A DNA stretch of 64,000 nt from Tribonema minus (Eukaryota > Sar > Xanthophyceae > Tribonematales > Tribonemataceae), in contig JAFCMP010000523.1 in NCBI GenBank assembly GCA_017506865.1, forward strand, positions 496,001 to 560,000, read 5' to 3'. Numbering within the stretch: position 1 is the stretch's first letter; each line of letters begins with the position of its first letter. Made by a program: the position numbers and the translations under genes. Below, piece after piece: positions 23,301-36,300 of the stretch. A model generated the notes under the pieces. It ran no database searches, was not told the origin of the DNA, and saw only the letters and a list, made by a program, of their open reading frames with translations.

Positions 23301-26300
23301 AACAGAATACGCACCTCTTTCAGCGGGTAGTCCTGCTTGGACCACTCCTTGGTGATGTCGAAGGGGTCAAACTTCACCTTCTCGGCCTCGTCGGCAGACA
23401 TGACCTGCACATGTGACGCGCATCAGGTCAGTAGGTAAGATATAAATAAGGGTTAGGTTTAGGGTAAAGCATGCAGGTATCAGAGTTTCAGTCGAGAATA
23501 ACGCCCGCACGCGCATCTGTTAGCGCACTCGCGGAGCATTGCAGGGCTTGAGACACACCGCATTCATACCAGCGCTCCGTCAAGGGGGGGGATGCAGGGT
23601 ACTCTGCGGCATGTGTCGCTGGCAAGACTGCTACGACCGCCGCCTGCAGTGGACCGACCGATTGCTGCGCAGTTTATCCCATTGCTGCGCAGTTTATCCG
23701 ATTGCTGCGCATTTTATCCGGATTCGGCGCACGATGATTGAGCTCATTGCCGCCGGGCACCATCTTGCTCATCACCGTATGCAGCACTGCTCAACCACAG
23801 TGCACCCACCGCAATTTGTCAAGTAGTGACAAAAATCGGCTGCTCGTAAGGTATCTGTCATATTTGTGAATTTGCAGCAGGGCGGAGGCAGACAGACCGG
23901 CGGAGAGAATTCGCACGTACATCGGCGGCATCGGGCCTTTCGCTGATATGTACGATACCTGTAGGCTATGAACACGACGTTGGGACAGGTGATTTCTGAG
24001 AGAGCGACGATGAGCATGCGTCACCGGAATAATTGCGGAAAGGCAATACGCTAGGTTTCTGCACTTTATTTGGCAACATGCGTGCCTCATATCGTCATGC
24101 AGCACGCAAGGAGTACATGTTAGCTCACTGTCATCATTTATGGACTTGTTAACACGAACAAAAGCCCCAGGGGAGGCGGGTGTCCCGTGCGCGCAATATG
24201 CCGTGTACATCCTATGTGGTAGGAATCTAGTCTGCACTGCGCCCTGAGAGCGCTTTCTACAGACCGCACCTGTATGGACATGTCCCACGATGGGTAGTTG
24301 CCGGTGGCGAAGGCATTTACAGATCGCGCGTGTACATGCCTCAAGATAACTTGCCTCTTGTGAGAGCACAGTAAAGGCCACAGTCCCTGTCAGTGACTTA
24401 CAAGTACAGGCCGCGCACCTAGATGTACGTGCGCACCTGTATGTACATGTCCCAGGATGGGTAGTCGCCGGTGGCAATCGCGTTGTAGAGATCGCGCGTC
24501 GAGTAGTCCGGGTCCGCGCCCGCAATCTGCGCGGCCTTATCCGCTGTCAGCGTGCGCAGACCCTGGTTCGACAAGAAGTGGTACTTGACGTAGAAGACCT
24601 TGTTGTTGCTGTTCACGTTCTGCGGGGGGGGGGGGGGGGGCATAGGGGGAAGTTGAGCGCTGCTGCCCTTTTTCAACATGGAGGTTAAAATACGCTGCCA
24701 GTACTCGAGGTACAGGTGAACAAACGCTGTGTAGTAGGGCGTATGCTGGTTGTGCTTGTGGTGTAACGCGAGATCGCGTAGTGAGCGGAGAGTGCCGTGG
24801 CACCTGTGGCGAATGACGCGGCTCTGTCAAGGCCCAATCACCCCTCCATGATCGAATGCCATGCCACGAATGTACAGTCGGCACGCGTGGAACGTTGATT
24901 GTCGCCTTTCAATAATCATAAACTTCAGTAAAGTTGAGCTCGGCACCCAGATTCGCTACACGTCGTGAGTGAGTTCTGCTGCTTAACAAGCGGTGGTCCC
25001 CAACAACAGCAAGGGGTTGTGTGCAGAGACCACTGCGCGCATTTGTGGACAAGGAGGGGTATGTACTATAATGCAATGTCCCGCACTACCTAGTAGGTAG
25101 TACGCACCTTGAACGTGTGGCTGCCAAAGCCGTCCATGTAGCGGTACCCTGTGAAAAGCGGGACAACGACAACAAACATTTGTACATATGTTACAAGGGT
25201 GCGTCAGTGCTCAGTGCCTGTGGTGCAAACGCGCAGGGAAGCAGTGCTTGTGCTCTCGTTTCAAATCCATTGCAGGCTGAAAGTGACCCTACTAGGCTCA
25301 AATGCGGTCTTTGTATCGGCTGCCGCCATGACATGGCACTTCGCTGCCGGTTTGCTCTGCTGCTTCCGTGAACTAGCTCTGCTGCTGCTGCGAGCAAGCA
25401 GTACATTGCAACAGGATCAGGCCCTGTAGACCTACCACCTGGGCATGCTCGCTGAACTAATCATGCATACATCACCATGTGTAAGACCAACCTTCCCGCT
25501 GTTGGCACCTTCAGCAATATGAGAGCGCAGTAAGCTTGTTCAACACCCTAACCCTAACCCTAACCCTTAGCACCATACACCTCTGCTCAAACAGACAGTC
25601 AGCCAAGCATGACTGCCCCACCGCCACAGCACAAGAAATCCACAATGACAACGCGCAGCACTACCTCTCACCGTCAGGAATGCCGGCATCCGAGAACAGA
25701 ACGGTCAGCTGTAAACGCCAAGCAATGTAGAGGGGCAAGGCATGTCATTAGAGAGCCACCATTGATTGCTAAGTGTGCGACGCACTGTTGTTTGCAAGAG
25801 GCGATGACAGGCATGGCGACATGTGCACACGCCTGATGAGTGACGTTGCCGCTGTCCAATCCAGGCTGCTGTTCGGCACAATAGAGCACAAGAGGAATAT
25901 TGAGGACCTTGATTTACATTTTATGATATGTTTTTTAGGGGGATACAAATGGTATGAGGGGGGGAAAGCGATTAATAATCTGATGGCAACCGAAGTGTTG
26001 AAGTGGGGCCGGTTGTCCACGCGATGTCTTGGTGCAGCAATGTCAGGCACAGCGACTACTGCCGGCGATGATCAGCACGTGTCTGCTCTGCATATTATGT
26101 CATGTCGTTGCGGCTCAATTTCATGCATCAACTGGTTTTGCTTGCTAAGCTTACAATATCCTCTCTTGGGTAGCCACAGAATGGAGAGGTAACAAATCCA
26201 AACACGAAGACTAGAACAGAAAGCCAAAGGCAAGAACAGTTGGCGCCAACGACACATTGTTCAGGGAGGCATTTGTTGGGTAGCCACATAATGGAGAGGT

Positions 26301-29300
26301 AACAAATCCAAACACGTAGACTAGAACAGAAAGCCAAAGGCAAGAACAGTTGGCGCCAACGACACATTGTTCAGGGAGGCATTTGACTCAAACATAGTAC
26401 GCCTCATCCACAACAAGGCATCCCAGAAGTGCAACAGAATCGTGATTAAAGTACATCACCAATCAGCACAGCTGTCAATCGATGATGCAAGTGAATCTGC
26501 CCACCTCGCATTATGCTTGACACCATTAGCAGTGCCCGTCAATACGTCGGCAGGTCATTACCTGGTTGATTGACTCCGGTCTCAGGCTGAAGAAGTCCCA
26601 GAAGGAGTCTGTCCAAGAAGAAGGCAAAAATTCGAGAGGACCAACATCAGCAAAAATGCAGTTCATAAGAATTTCAACAACTTAATAGCTTGAAGTATCC
26701 CATCTGCTTGCCAGCCAAGCCACAAGTGGTCTGAGCGGAACAAGCGTTACCATGATCAAGCTGCACAGCACATGATGAAAACACCCATATTCACAATCGA
26801 GAGTGCTTGTGAGAGCGGCGGCACGCAGGTCAGTAGGTAAGTGGCATGCAGCAGCAAACCACTCGCAAGGGTAGTTGCAGATGCAGCCCCGGGTCAGTGA
26901 ATGATTCAGTGATCATCAAGGCGTATGGAGGATAAGCGAAGGATCAGGACCACTGTGAGTACACTCCAGCAACACAAGCATCATCATACTAAGCACACAC
27001 TAATAGAGCATCAGGCTCTAATCCAATCTCTCATGACATCGCAAGCAACGTGACAAATGCGGTGGTTGCGCAACACGTACTTGGGTCTCGCACGTTCGTA
27101 ACGGGGTTTTTCTTGGTGGCGTGCGTCATGCTGGCAAACAACATGGGTTCGGCTATGAAAAAGATGGGGGTGTTCAACCCCGTCATGTCCCAGTTCCCCT
27201 CCTCCGTATAGAACTGCGCAGTGTGGGGTGAAGGGGGGGAGGGGGGGGGGGGGGGGCATGCGCAAGGTGTGTGGGTGCACTCGGGGCGATGGCAGGTGCA
27301 ACAGTAAGGCATAATTGTTGCAAGTTGTTCGGAAACTGATTGGCATCTATGATGGGTTCTGCTTCTAACTGCTGTTGCACTCTGCTCTCATATGTTTGGC
27401 ACCATATACATGTGCGACAGGAAACTCCAACGTCCATATTAGTTAAGTGGTGAAGGTGGTTTAATGTATGACATACTTGGGTCCTTGACTCCAGTGACCG
27501 GATTCTTCTTGCTAGCGGCGTGCGTCATCTGGGGGAACAGCATGGGGTCGGCTAGGAAAAAGATGGGGGTGTTGTTCCCCACCATATCCCAGTTCCCCTC
27601 CTCCGTGTAAAACTGCAGCGGGCGGCAGAGCGAAACCGCGTGTGTGTTGGACGCAGAACAGCGCTGCGCACACTGCCGGAGCATTGTTGAACTTTGAACT
27701 GATGAGCCGCGGTTGGCAGTTTGAAACAAGTGTGTGCATGTGCCAATCAAACAACTGCACCTACCAACGGTTGCAATGCAAGTCATTGTGACCGCTACAG
27801 GACGTGCGTCATGTTGCAGCTCTTGTGGAGACAATGCATGATACATACTGCACCAGATTTTGAAGTTGCTGGGCGTTTGAAGTTCGCCGTACCTACTTAA
27901 CAATTGCGATGCAAGTCACTGTGAACTTTACAAGACGTGCGGCATGTTGCGTCTCTGGTATGTAGAGACAATGCATAGTACATACTGCACCAGCTACCAG
28001 CTGTTGAAGTTGCTTGGTGTTTGAAGTTCAAGTCATCAGCACATTGACACTGCGCGCGCAATGAGCCCAGCAGGACACGTGCAAGGCACTTCAGACTAGT
28101 TTGCTCAGCGACTTGAGCACTTGCAAACCATTAACTGACCAATCGTCACAACACTGCACGGAGGTTCTTGTATTGTAACCCTTCAGCAGTGTCATACTGT
28201 GCATTGCTCCAAACCAAGTAAGCCCTGACTGCCAAAACAGGGTGCAGTAATGAAATGACTGTGTAAAGCTCTCGTCACAAAGTTGTCGATAACATGACAA
28301 AAATTTGCAAGTACTCATCAATCAATTGGACTGAGAAAAAATATACACACTTCCTAAGCAATTGCAGGCACCCGCAGTGGTTGTCACCGTTGATCGATGT
28401 GCACCGGCACAGAAGGTAGTAACTACAGCAGCTTGGAAACTTGAGCGATGTGAGCTCCTTTGAGCTGAAAAATAAACGCTGGCCAAACACACCAACATCA
28501 CAGCAGCATGTTGAGAGTACAGATGCAGGAAGGCCATCGATCAGTCTGGAGGCCAAATGGCATAGCTACGTTGACATGTGGTGTGCTCTACACATGCATC
28601 TTGAGTTGCACGAAAAAAAGCACTCGACAATTGCTTGTGACTTAGTTCAATCAGGCGATCTTCAAGTTGAGGGCCAATGCTCACCTTGATTGCAAAGCCC
28701 CGCACATCGCGCACCGTGTCCGCTGATCCTGACCCCCCTCCAACCGTGCTGAACCTCACCACCAGAGGAGTCTTCTTGCCCTTGGTGTCAAACATTTTCG
28801 CTTTACAATACTGTTTGGCCTCCTCTGTGGTGACGGTAAAAGTTCCGAAAGCTCCTGCGCCTTTGGCGTGTACAACGCGCTCCGGTATGCGTTCTCGGTC
28901 GAAATTTGCCATGGTATTTAGGAAGATCAGATCCTGCAGCAGCAGCCGGAGGAACGCAATCACGCACGTTGCGGGTTGATGACATGATGCAAGGTGCAAG
29001 GCATTGGCTGCCCGAGATGTATCCGATCCGACCTCAAGCCATTGAAGCGCTATTTGCACTTGATGTGGGAAATGCGAGCTTGCTTTCATTGACGGTATCA
29101 GCATGTAGCCAAGTCCCCCTGCGTGCAAGAAGCCTGCTGCACACACGTCAACTGCAGAAGGTAATCTATTCTGTGCAAGAACCTATGAAGATGGCGACTG
29201 CGTACCGGCTCAAGACCACGCCACAATCAGTGCAACTTTGTCATCAACTGGAGGTGGAAAATCACCGACAATCAATCCTGTGAGAGAGAGCGCTCTACGC

Positions 29301-29522
29301 AAGCAGCTTGAACGCGCTGGATACCTTCATGAGAAGAGGTCCTCTTGGTCCCGCCGTCAACGACGTCGTGACTGTATCCACCGGTTGCCCACCCGACAGC
29401 GTGGCGACTCCAGGTGATCCATGGCTCGATGCATAATCCGGTAATTGGCTCAACGTCTGGTCTGCTCCACTTGCCACATGTGCCAATGTACATGCGGCGC
29501 AAACGCTGATGTGAAACCTCAT
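20374..29522 (-). CDS. CAT: catalase (monofunctional, haem-containing)
   Basis: Converts hydrogen peroxide to water and oxygen. Minus-strand exons: 29522-29325, 28933-28685, 27612-27477, 26608-26562, 25708-25672, 25148-25108, 24619-24437, 23404-23315, 22682-22531, 21927-21825, 21140-20982, 20541-20374 (TGA). These give 520 residues with every phase consistent; the family is usually 480-530. Seen: [12 protein letters not shown], active-site [17 protein letters not shown] (His88), [16 protein letters not shown] (Asn162), [26 protein letters not shown] (usual family form SDRG), the haem-ligand block [14 protein letters not shown] (Tyr373) and [11 protein letters not shown]. Exons of 47, 37 and 41 bases are very small. 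The C-terminus (AIIAAQP) has no SKL-type peroxisome signal. Ghost border copies accompany five exons, and a second version of exon 3 lies at 27213-27081. The start ATG at 29522 is the only in-frame Met before the conserved part. Confidence 0.95.
20665..20718 (-). repeat. ghost copy of catalase last-exon 5' border
   Basis: [18 protein letters not shown] with its CAG acceptor is duplicated about 177 bp upstream (sense) of the real exon start at 20541. After 18 codons the copy reaches an in-frame TGA. Confidence 0.88.
20836..20905 (-). repeat. ghost copy of a catalase exon 3' border
   Basis: [20 protein letters not shown] followed by GTGAGT is duplicated downstream of the real exon end at 20982 (TQATARFTS there). 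Confidence 0.88.
22253..22455 (-). repeat. decayed copies of a catalase exon 3' border
   Basis: About three diverged copies (near 22253-22290, 22320-22360 and 22430-22455) of the [14 protein letters not shown] end of exon 22682-22531. The minus strand reads for example LQRLFSYC. They lie downstream of the real exon. Confidence 0.65.
22757..23085 (-). repeat. tandem ghost copies of catalase exon 22682-22531 5' border
   Basis: Two near-intact copies (22833 and 22986 downwards) read [19 protein letters not shown] with acceptors, and a third partial one lies near 23070-23085. The unit is about 150-155 bp. Copies differ by a few substitutions (PTN or ATD; FAP or FVP) and lead into intron sequence after about 27 codons. 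Confidence 0.9.
23670..23722. repeat. short tandem repeat (about 20-bp unit, 3 copies)
   Basis: Three copies of a unit with ATTGCTGCGCAGTTTATCC in a catalase intron. Confidence 0.85.
24262..24340 (-). repeat. decayed ghost copy of a catalase exon 3' border
   Basis: The minus strand reads [13 protein letters not shown] followed by GTGCGG, against [13 protein letters not shown] followed by GTGCGC at the end of exon 24619-24437. One base is missing further upstream within the copy, so it is no longer a usable exon. A shorter donor-region echo lies near 24400-24430. Confidence 0.82.
25545..25569. repeat. interstitial CCCTAA tract
   Basis: About four CCCTAA units within a catalase intron. Confidence 0.85.
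26167..26385. repeat. 110-bp tandem duplication
   Basis: Two almost identical 110-bp units, each starting with TGGGTAGCCACA, in the catalase intron after exon 26608-26562. They are AT-richer than the surroundings and not linked to an exon border. Confidence 0.92.
27081..27213 (-). other. second, divergent version of catalase exon 3 (possible mutually exclusive exon)
   Basis: A complete exon-like unit 263 bp downstream of exon 27612-27477: CAG acceptor after a C-tract, 133 open bases, donor GTACGT. It reads [35 protein letters not shown] and has the same start phase (0) and end phase (1) as exon 3, one codon shorter. The protein differs at about ten positions, including Asn to Leu at the conserved active-site position (GNNTP to GLNTP). 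Using both exons would shift the frame, so only one can be included at a time. Confidence 0.8.
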
Positions 29523-31267
29523 GCTGATGGCGGCGCTGGCTTTGGTGAGGTAGCCTGCGCGTGTGTGTGTGTGTCTTGTTTTTCACCGTCCAGAGGTCAG
29601 TTCTCGGGTCCCGGGACCTTCAACCTTTTGTTCAACCCTTCTACGCTGTCGTCGCGCACGCCGTGAACAGTGAATGATGGCGACATCACTTGCCCAACTT
29701 GACCACACACACACGGTCAAGCGAGGCGAAGCGCACTTCAGTCATGGCTAGTCGTAGATTCGCCGTCCTCAAATCATCGTGTTGTGGTGGGTGTGGAGAC
29801 ACAAACTCGGAATACACGTGGCGTGGCATGGCAGCCTGCATGGCATGGCATGCCGTGTGTGTGCGCCAATCAACGAGTCAAGGTGACCTAAGGTGATTCA
29901 CGACTTGAAATGACGAGTGGTAGCCACCCCGCCGCTGGATCACATGCATGTGCTGCGTTGAGGATTGCACCTCTGCTTTGCTCATGTTGGTCAAGTTGGC
30001 CGGTGACGATTTGAGTAGGCTTTTCCATGGGCATCTGGGGTATATGTATCAAGCAACTCATATAGACTGTGTTCACAGGCACGGGCACAACTGCATGTAC
30101 GCCTCATTCGATGGAAATTAGTACAGAGCAGGTAGTGTGATCCAGCTGGGTGTTGTCGATGCGCTTCGAAGCGAATGCTCTAGGTAACTATGTAGTAGTA
30201 GATACATTATTTGCTGATCAGCGTCGTTCACTGCCATGGCCTATTACCGCACCATTCATTGAACCGACCCGGAAGGGGTGTGCTCCTTATTGGTCACTAC
30301 TCAGCCTGCTCAGCACTAAAACCTCACCAGTTGCTCCAATAGCAGTTGCCTCATGGTGTCATCAGACCACAGGAGGCACATATCTGCCCCTCCAAGGCAA
30401 TCGCTCAAGTTACCTAGACCAAAAGTCGCACAGTGCAGCACATACTGATCTCATAAAGGTATCGACCGTGACATGAACAAAAGGTATTCATGCCGCGCCA
30501 TATCTGTGCCATGCCTGCCTGATCACCAAGTGGCATCGATCACAAAATTTGTAGCTTTCGCGAGTTGACTGCAACTCAGAGATGTACTGGGCATCACTAC
30601 ATGGCCGCCTTTGCGGCTTCAAAGCTTACATCTGCCATTAATCAGGTCGCAACGCGGTAAATTCCATATATGTGGACACGTAGGCTGGTCTCCCCCCCCC
30701 CCCGGCTGAGTCAGCACTCACTTGATGAATTCCAGCTCCGTTACCACTGCTACTAGCCTTGGACCTTAGAACATTATGAATAAAATTGAGCAGCTTCCCT
30801 TACTGAGGACTGCTTGTGAGCTCCCATCGATGAGCCATTGCGATTCTTCTTTGCAAGTTGGGTGCACTCATGCACATTTTCTGTTTTGTTTCGGTGGTGA
30901 ATGCACCAGCTGGAATGGCGTTGTCTTTGTTCACAATCGATTTGAGCGCGACGAGCATTTTTTTTTGCTGGCTGCCGCTCAGTCTTTGCAGCTCTCCAAG
31001 GCACAACAGAGCTTTGCCATGATGCTGCCGCTTCGTCCGCCTGCAGTGTCGTATGGTCGATGGATGACTCAACCCTGGCCCCCTCTCGATGGTGTTCATG
31101 GCGCATATATGTACGCAGTTCACACCCGAATGCCTGTTTGCCAACTTGTTGTCGGTACACCGTGTGTGCGAGCGACAAGCCTGCTACACGGTCATCCCTG
31201 GCGCGTCCCCAGTTGAAGAAGAAAAAAAAAAGCTCTGCTCTCCACATCACCCTCCACATGCACACCC
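29523..31267. promoter_or_regulatory. intergenic region between divergent catalase and cyclase genes
   Basis: 1.7 kb between two divergent starts and presumably carrying both promoters. I recognise no tRNA and no defined promoter element. A (GT)n stretch lies near 29560-29575 and a C-run near 30693-30704. A minus-strand reading frame at 31144-30800 has protein-like composition but no family I can name. Confidence 0.45.
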
Positions 31268-33326
31268 ATGGAGAGTACCGTGACAAATGATGCTTGCAAA
31301 GCGCAGGAAGAGACACAGCAGCATGCGCAGTGGACGTTTGCTGAGGTGTCGCTGGCAACTTTTGCGCAGCAGGTCAAGGACTTCGTGCACCTGCTGGATC
31401 TTGCCAGCTCTCCTGCGGTGCACAAGTAAGGCTTCAAACAATGCAGCCCACCGACAGTGTCAGCCGATTCTGCCGCGTGAAACATCACAGCTTGCATCCA
31501 AAATGCTGGCCAGACCGCACCGAAAAGTGCTAAAGCCGGCACACATTTAGCGCCTCGGACACGGTCGCAGTGCAAGTGTTTTTCAGCTGAGTATGTTGAA
31601 GGACGTGATTGGCTTTGCTGTTGACTGGTTCAATCAAACCAATCATGCTTCGTCTGTTGCGCAGGTTCGACGGCCAAAGTATCAGCACGGCAACTTCATG
31701 GGGACTGTATCTGGAGAATGTCCTGGAGAGGCTGAACGCAGAACAGGTGTGTGCGCCCTGCAATTATGCTTGCACCTCATTGTTGCATGAACTGAGAGGC
31801 TTGCGTATTCGTCAGTCCGCGTATGTGGGAGCTTACGAAGCATGCATTGCGCGATCACAGATGCTCCCGCACTGATGCAGCCAATGCGGATTCCGGCATT
31901 GCCACAATTACCACTGCAGGAGGCGGCACTTGTCACCGCGCTGGCGGCAGCATTTCCCAGCACCACCGCTGGCAGCGTCAGCGACGGCAGCACGGATCGC
32001 ATCAATGTGACAGTGCTCCGCAGCGCACGCAGGGCAGCGCTGCGCGCCGTTGTCGACAGTCCGTACCTCTCCGGCCACCGCCGCCCGGACCTGCTGATGA
32101 AGACGGTCATAGCGGAGTATAAGGCTCTGGCGGCAACGGGGGTGACAAAAGGCGGCGGCAGCAGCAGCAGCAGCGATGCAGTGGTATCGCCTGCGCCAAT
32201 CAGGTGTGTGCACGCTGACACCATTGTGCATAGTGCTGGGTAGAATTCGGGCCATCATGTGCAGTGCGGTTCGCAACCACAGCTGCCACGCCTGAAGGTC
32301 TCCCACAAAACACAGCCGCCGTTCACCAACAATGAAACCGTACGCTCATCCCCGCCGTCCCGTGCACTGTCCGCCTCCAGTGCCGCCACGCACAGCGCAT
32401 TCCTCGAGGATGTGTGCAGCACCATGCAGCGGCGCGCGCTCTTCGCGCTGTGGGCGGACCACCTGGTCACCATCGAAGCCATCACGCCACGTGGCAGTCC
32501 CGCCGGGGCGCCACTTGGCAGCGCCGCAGCTGCGTCTGCAGCAGCGCTCGGTAAGATGGCTGCCACGGTGAATGGGGGGGGCGCGGGCGTGTGTGACGGC
32601 GGCAGCAGCAGCAGCGGGCGAAAACTGGGGCAGGGCGCCGTGGACGCGCAGCTGCACGCGTACGCTGAGCTGCTGCTGAATGTGGCGGTGGAGATGCACG
32701 CCGCTGGGCAGGTGAGCGGCTGCAACGGCGCAGCTCAGGGAGCGCGCCGAAATGGCTGCGGCAGCACTGCGCGCACGCGGCGTCGCGGCGCAGTCATTGA
32801 GTGGAGACGTAGAGGATCGTGATGGGCTTGATGCGTGTGGTTCGACTTCAAGCATCCGCGTGTGACTGACGCACTTGAACAGAGAAGGTCCTCAAGTGCA
32901 CCCCGGCCTGGCACCTCTGGCATCTCAGTAACAAAGCCTCAACACAGAGGACAGCAACTGCCAGGTCACCAGTGCACAGCCGCCTCAGTCACTGGTGGTG
33001 TGCTTTCGTCATCGTGCTAACAAAGATAACGCAGCCATGCACAAACGCACACGTTGCTATGGTGCGCACTCAAAATCAAAAGCGGCCAGCCAGTCACAAC
33101 CTCCTCTACTATTGCATCTGCCCCCAGGACTGGCGCCTTCACATCGAGCAAGTGGCGGGGGCCGCGCGACTGCCAGGCCAGCAGGGGGAGGACGCCTTGC
33201 AAGTGCTGGCGCGCATGCCCCTCATGGCTATCACCAATCTCAGCAACAGCAGCGCAGCCAGCACTGACAGCGGCACTGGCGGAGGCAGTGTTGGCGACAA
33301 CGGCGGCGGTGGCAGCGGCAGCGGCG

Positions 33327-33359
<33 letters not shown>

Positions 33360-36300
33360 GCGGCGGTGGCGGCAGCGGCGGCGGCAGCAGCGGCAGCAGC
33401 GGCGCTTTGAGTGCTGCAGCGGCCAAGGATGTGCGGGATGCGGTGATAGGGGCGCTCATGACATTCTGCGGCGATGCCAGGTGTGTGCCACTTGAGCAGT
33501 GTGCATGCGAAGCATGTGCAGCATTCGCCTCACAGCCTGTACGACGCACGAGCATAGTGTTCGCGGCGCAGTGTGCCTTTGCTCAGCGCGACATCTGTGT
33601 CTTACATCCATGGTGCGGTGCGCAACAGGGATTGCCAGCTGTGTGTGACGGCTGCAGTCATAGTACGTGCCTGCCTGCGGGCCTTGTCCCCTCTACATAT
33701 TTGGTATGATGGCTAGTGTGCTGCGGTCAGGACTGCACCAATCAATGCATCGCGTGTCCCTACCCCAAGGTCGACCTTAGCTCAATATGGATGAAGACTA
33801 TATCTGCCCTCATCAGGCATCAGCCTCACGCACTGTCATAGCCTTACCATTACCCAGCACCACCATATAGCATCAGATTATCTGCTAGCGGCGTGTGTGC
33901 ATGGCGGCATGTATTCATATGCATACGTACCCTTAAGGGCCGTCACCGCCGCACCCGCCCAGCTCGCAGGCACATGCGCCGTGGGCCAACAATAAACTTC
34001 AAAACTTGCGAGAGCCGCAGAGCTGTCTCCTCAGGCCAATCACAACCTGATGCCTTCCCACTGGCCTGTGAATCGCTGCGTCGATGGCGCAGGCTCTGGC
34101 GCCTCCCGCCGCCCCTCCTCGCGGAGCTGTCGCAGCTGCACCTGCCCTTTGCGCATGCGCACGTGCTGCGCCTGCTGCGCGAGACCGTGGCAGTGCTGGA
34201 GGCGCGAATGTGCCAGGGCATCGAGTTGCAGGGCTCCATAACTTCAACTTCAACATCAGATCCCGCGGCGGCGACGCAAGCAGCTGCGGTGCTGGAGGGT
34301 ATCGCTGCGCTGAAAGCCAGGTGGCATGTGCATGTTTGACGCGCACCTCACTTGCCGTGATCGCTGATTGCGATGGTCTACCCCATGATCCACAAACTGC
34401 ATCGCCTTAGCTGGGCTTCCGGCAATCGGCCACATTCACACAGCAACACGGACCTGTTGACGCAGTGTTCTTGTAGGCAGCCTGTGACATGCACAGTACT
34501 ACTTAAAGTAGAAGCATGACAGTCTAGACTACGGCAGAGGTATCAGATGGTGCCAGCATCCAGTACTGGCGGATGGTGTAAAGGGGGCTGCTGACTCAGG
34601 TCTGCCACATGTGACGTCCCTGACTGAGCACTGATGCTGGCTATTTCTGAATAGCGGTCCTGTCTGCCAATTTGCAAGTGCTATCAGCTGAGGCTGACAC
34701 GGGCACTGTGCTGGACGGGGACAGTGCACAACTGCCACATTACTGAATCGAGCTGTGACAGCAACCCGCCACCACTCCACCACGTGCCGTCAGGCTTGAA
34801 GCCCAGAGCAGCCAAAAGTGTCAGCGTCGTGCGGCGCAGTGCGCAGCCTTGCAGTGCTGCCTGCGTCACAATGACGGTGCCGCAAAGCGCCCGCCACTGC
34901 TAGCATGTTATCGGTGTTCCAAAGCTTTCTTGAGGCCACCTTCCACATACACCATCCGCTGAACACTACCAGAGTAACTGGAAAGCACGCTTAGTGACAG
35001 GCGTGCTCGCTGCTCTGCTGCTTGCTTGCTCTCGCAGGAGCCCGCGCCTGCGCATGCTTGTGAACACCGTGTTCAGCGCTGCGGGCTTGAATGAGGCAGC
35101 GCTCAACTACCCCTGTGGGTGACGTGCCGAGCGCATGACAAGTGAGCTTTTGAAGTTCAACCTTGGGACATGTGAGCACGTGACGCTTCACATTGAACGC
35201 AATGCGCAGCGTGCAGCATGTCTCACCTCTGCGCATGACGCTGCGACTGTGGAGCTCGCCAATGACACCGGCGCCGCACAGCGCAGCAGCGCTCCACTTT
35301 ACACGCTGAAGCACCCTTGCAAGCGCATGACGCTCACATTTGTGGCACGCTTCACCAGCCCGGTGCTTGCCACAGCGACTGCGAAACTGTCGGTCACTTC
35401 GCACGAGGACCTACTGTACCGTTGCACAAGTGCAGGCGATCCCTCTACCGCTCCTGCAGCCTCAGCACCCCCAGGGCACAGCTCTCATGGCAACTTGTGG
35501 ATGTCGCAGCGCTACTGCTCCGCAGAGCATTGAGCATCACACCTCTTGTGCGGAGCGTATTGCACGGGGGCCGTGTGAGCCGCCAAAGCGCCCATGTCGT
35601 TGTTGGTGCGGCACTGGATCGTGCTGGGCTACTTCTCGCTCAATGAGCGTCGACATGAGTCCGAGGTCACGTCAACATGGGATCCATACCGCCCTTGCCT
35701 GCGGCCGATGCACAATGCAAATCACACAAGTGGGACATCTCGAATGAGGCGACCATGATGATTTGCACAGCACGGCGCATGTGGAAAGCAGATTGCAAGA
35801 ACGTGCGTGGCTGAACCTGCAGCTGGCAAGACGCAGGGCACATGACTTGTGATACTCTCAAACGTGGCACTGGGCGTGAAGGAATGCACTGCTACTTCTA
35901 CAGCTGACTGGAAGCTCCTTGACCACGTGTGCTTGTTGCTGCGCTTGCGCCGTGCGCATTTATGTGGCACCTCACAGTAGTATCACAAAAGCTACGCGCA
36001 TCTGGTATGTGCATTGGTCACTGCTCATATGCGCGTTCCGCGCAGTATGTCCAGTTTTAGCAGGCTACCGCGCAAGCGCACTGGGGTACATGTGACACAT
36101 ACATGGTCAGTGCATAGCACAATGCGCTGGTATTCAATCCATACATCAGTATTGGTGTTGCACTGTGACTGCCAAATATGTCAGGGCATCTCGTGCCTGC
36201 AGCAATACAGGCTACAAATGCTGATATGTAAGGGCATTTCTTGCTTACAGCAATTGCCACTGAGGTCACCTTCATCTGTTCATAGACAACACGCATTCGC

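Noticed and set aside
25773-26192. Plus-strand frame of 139 codons inside the catalase region
   Set aside because: Antisense to catalase introns, no recognisable motif, AT-rich intronic composition.
32259-32380. Extended start of cyclase exon 4 from the ATG at 32259
   Set aside because: All AG sites in that stretch give the wrong phase; the acceptor at 32380 fits both phase and pyrimidine tract.
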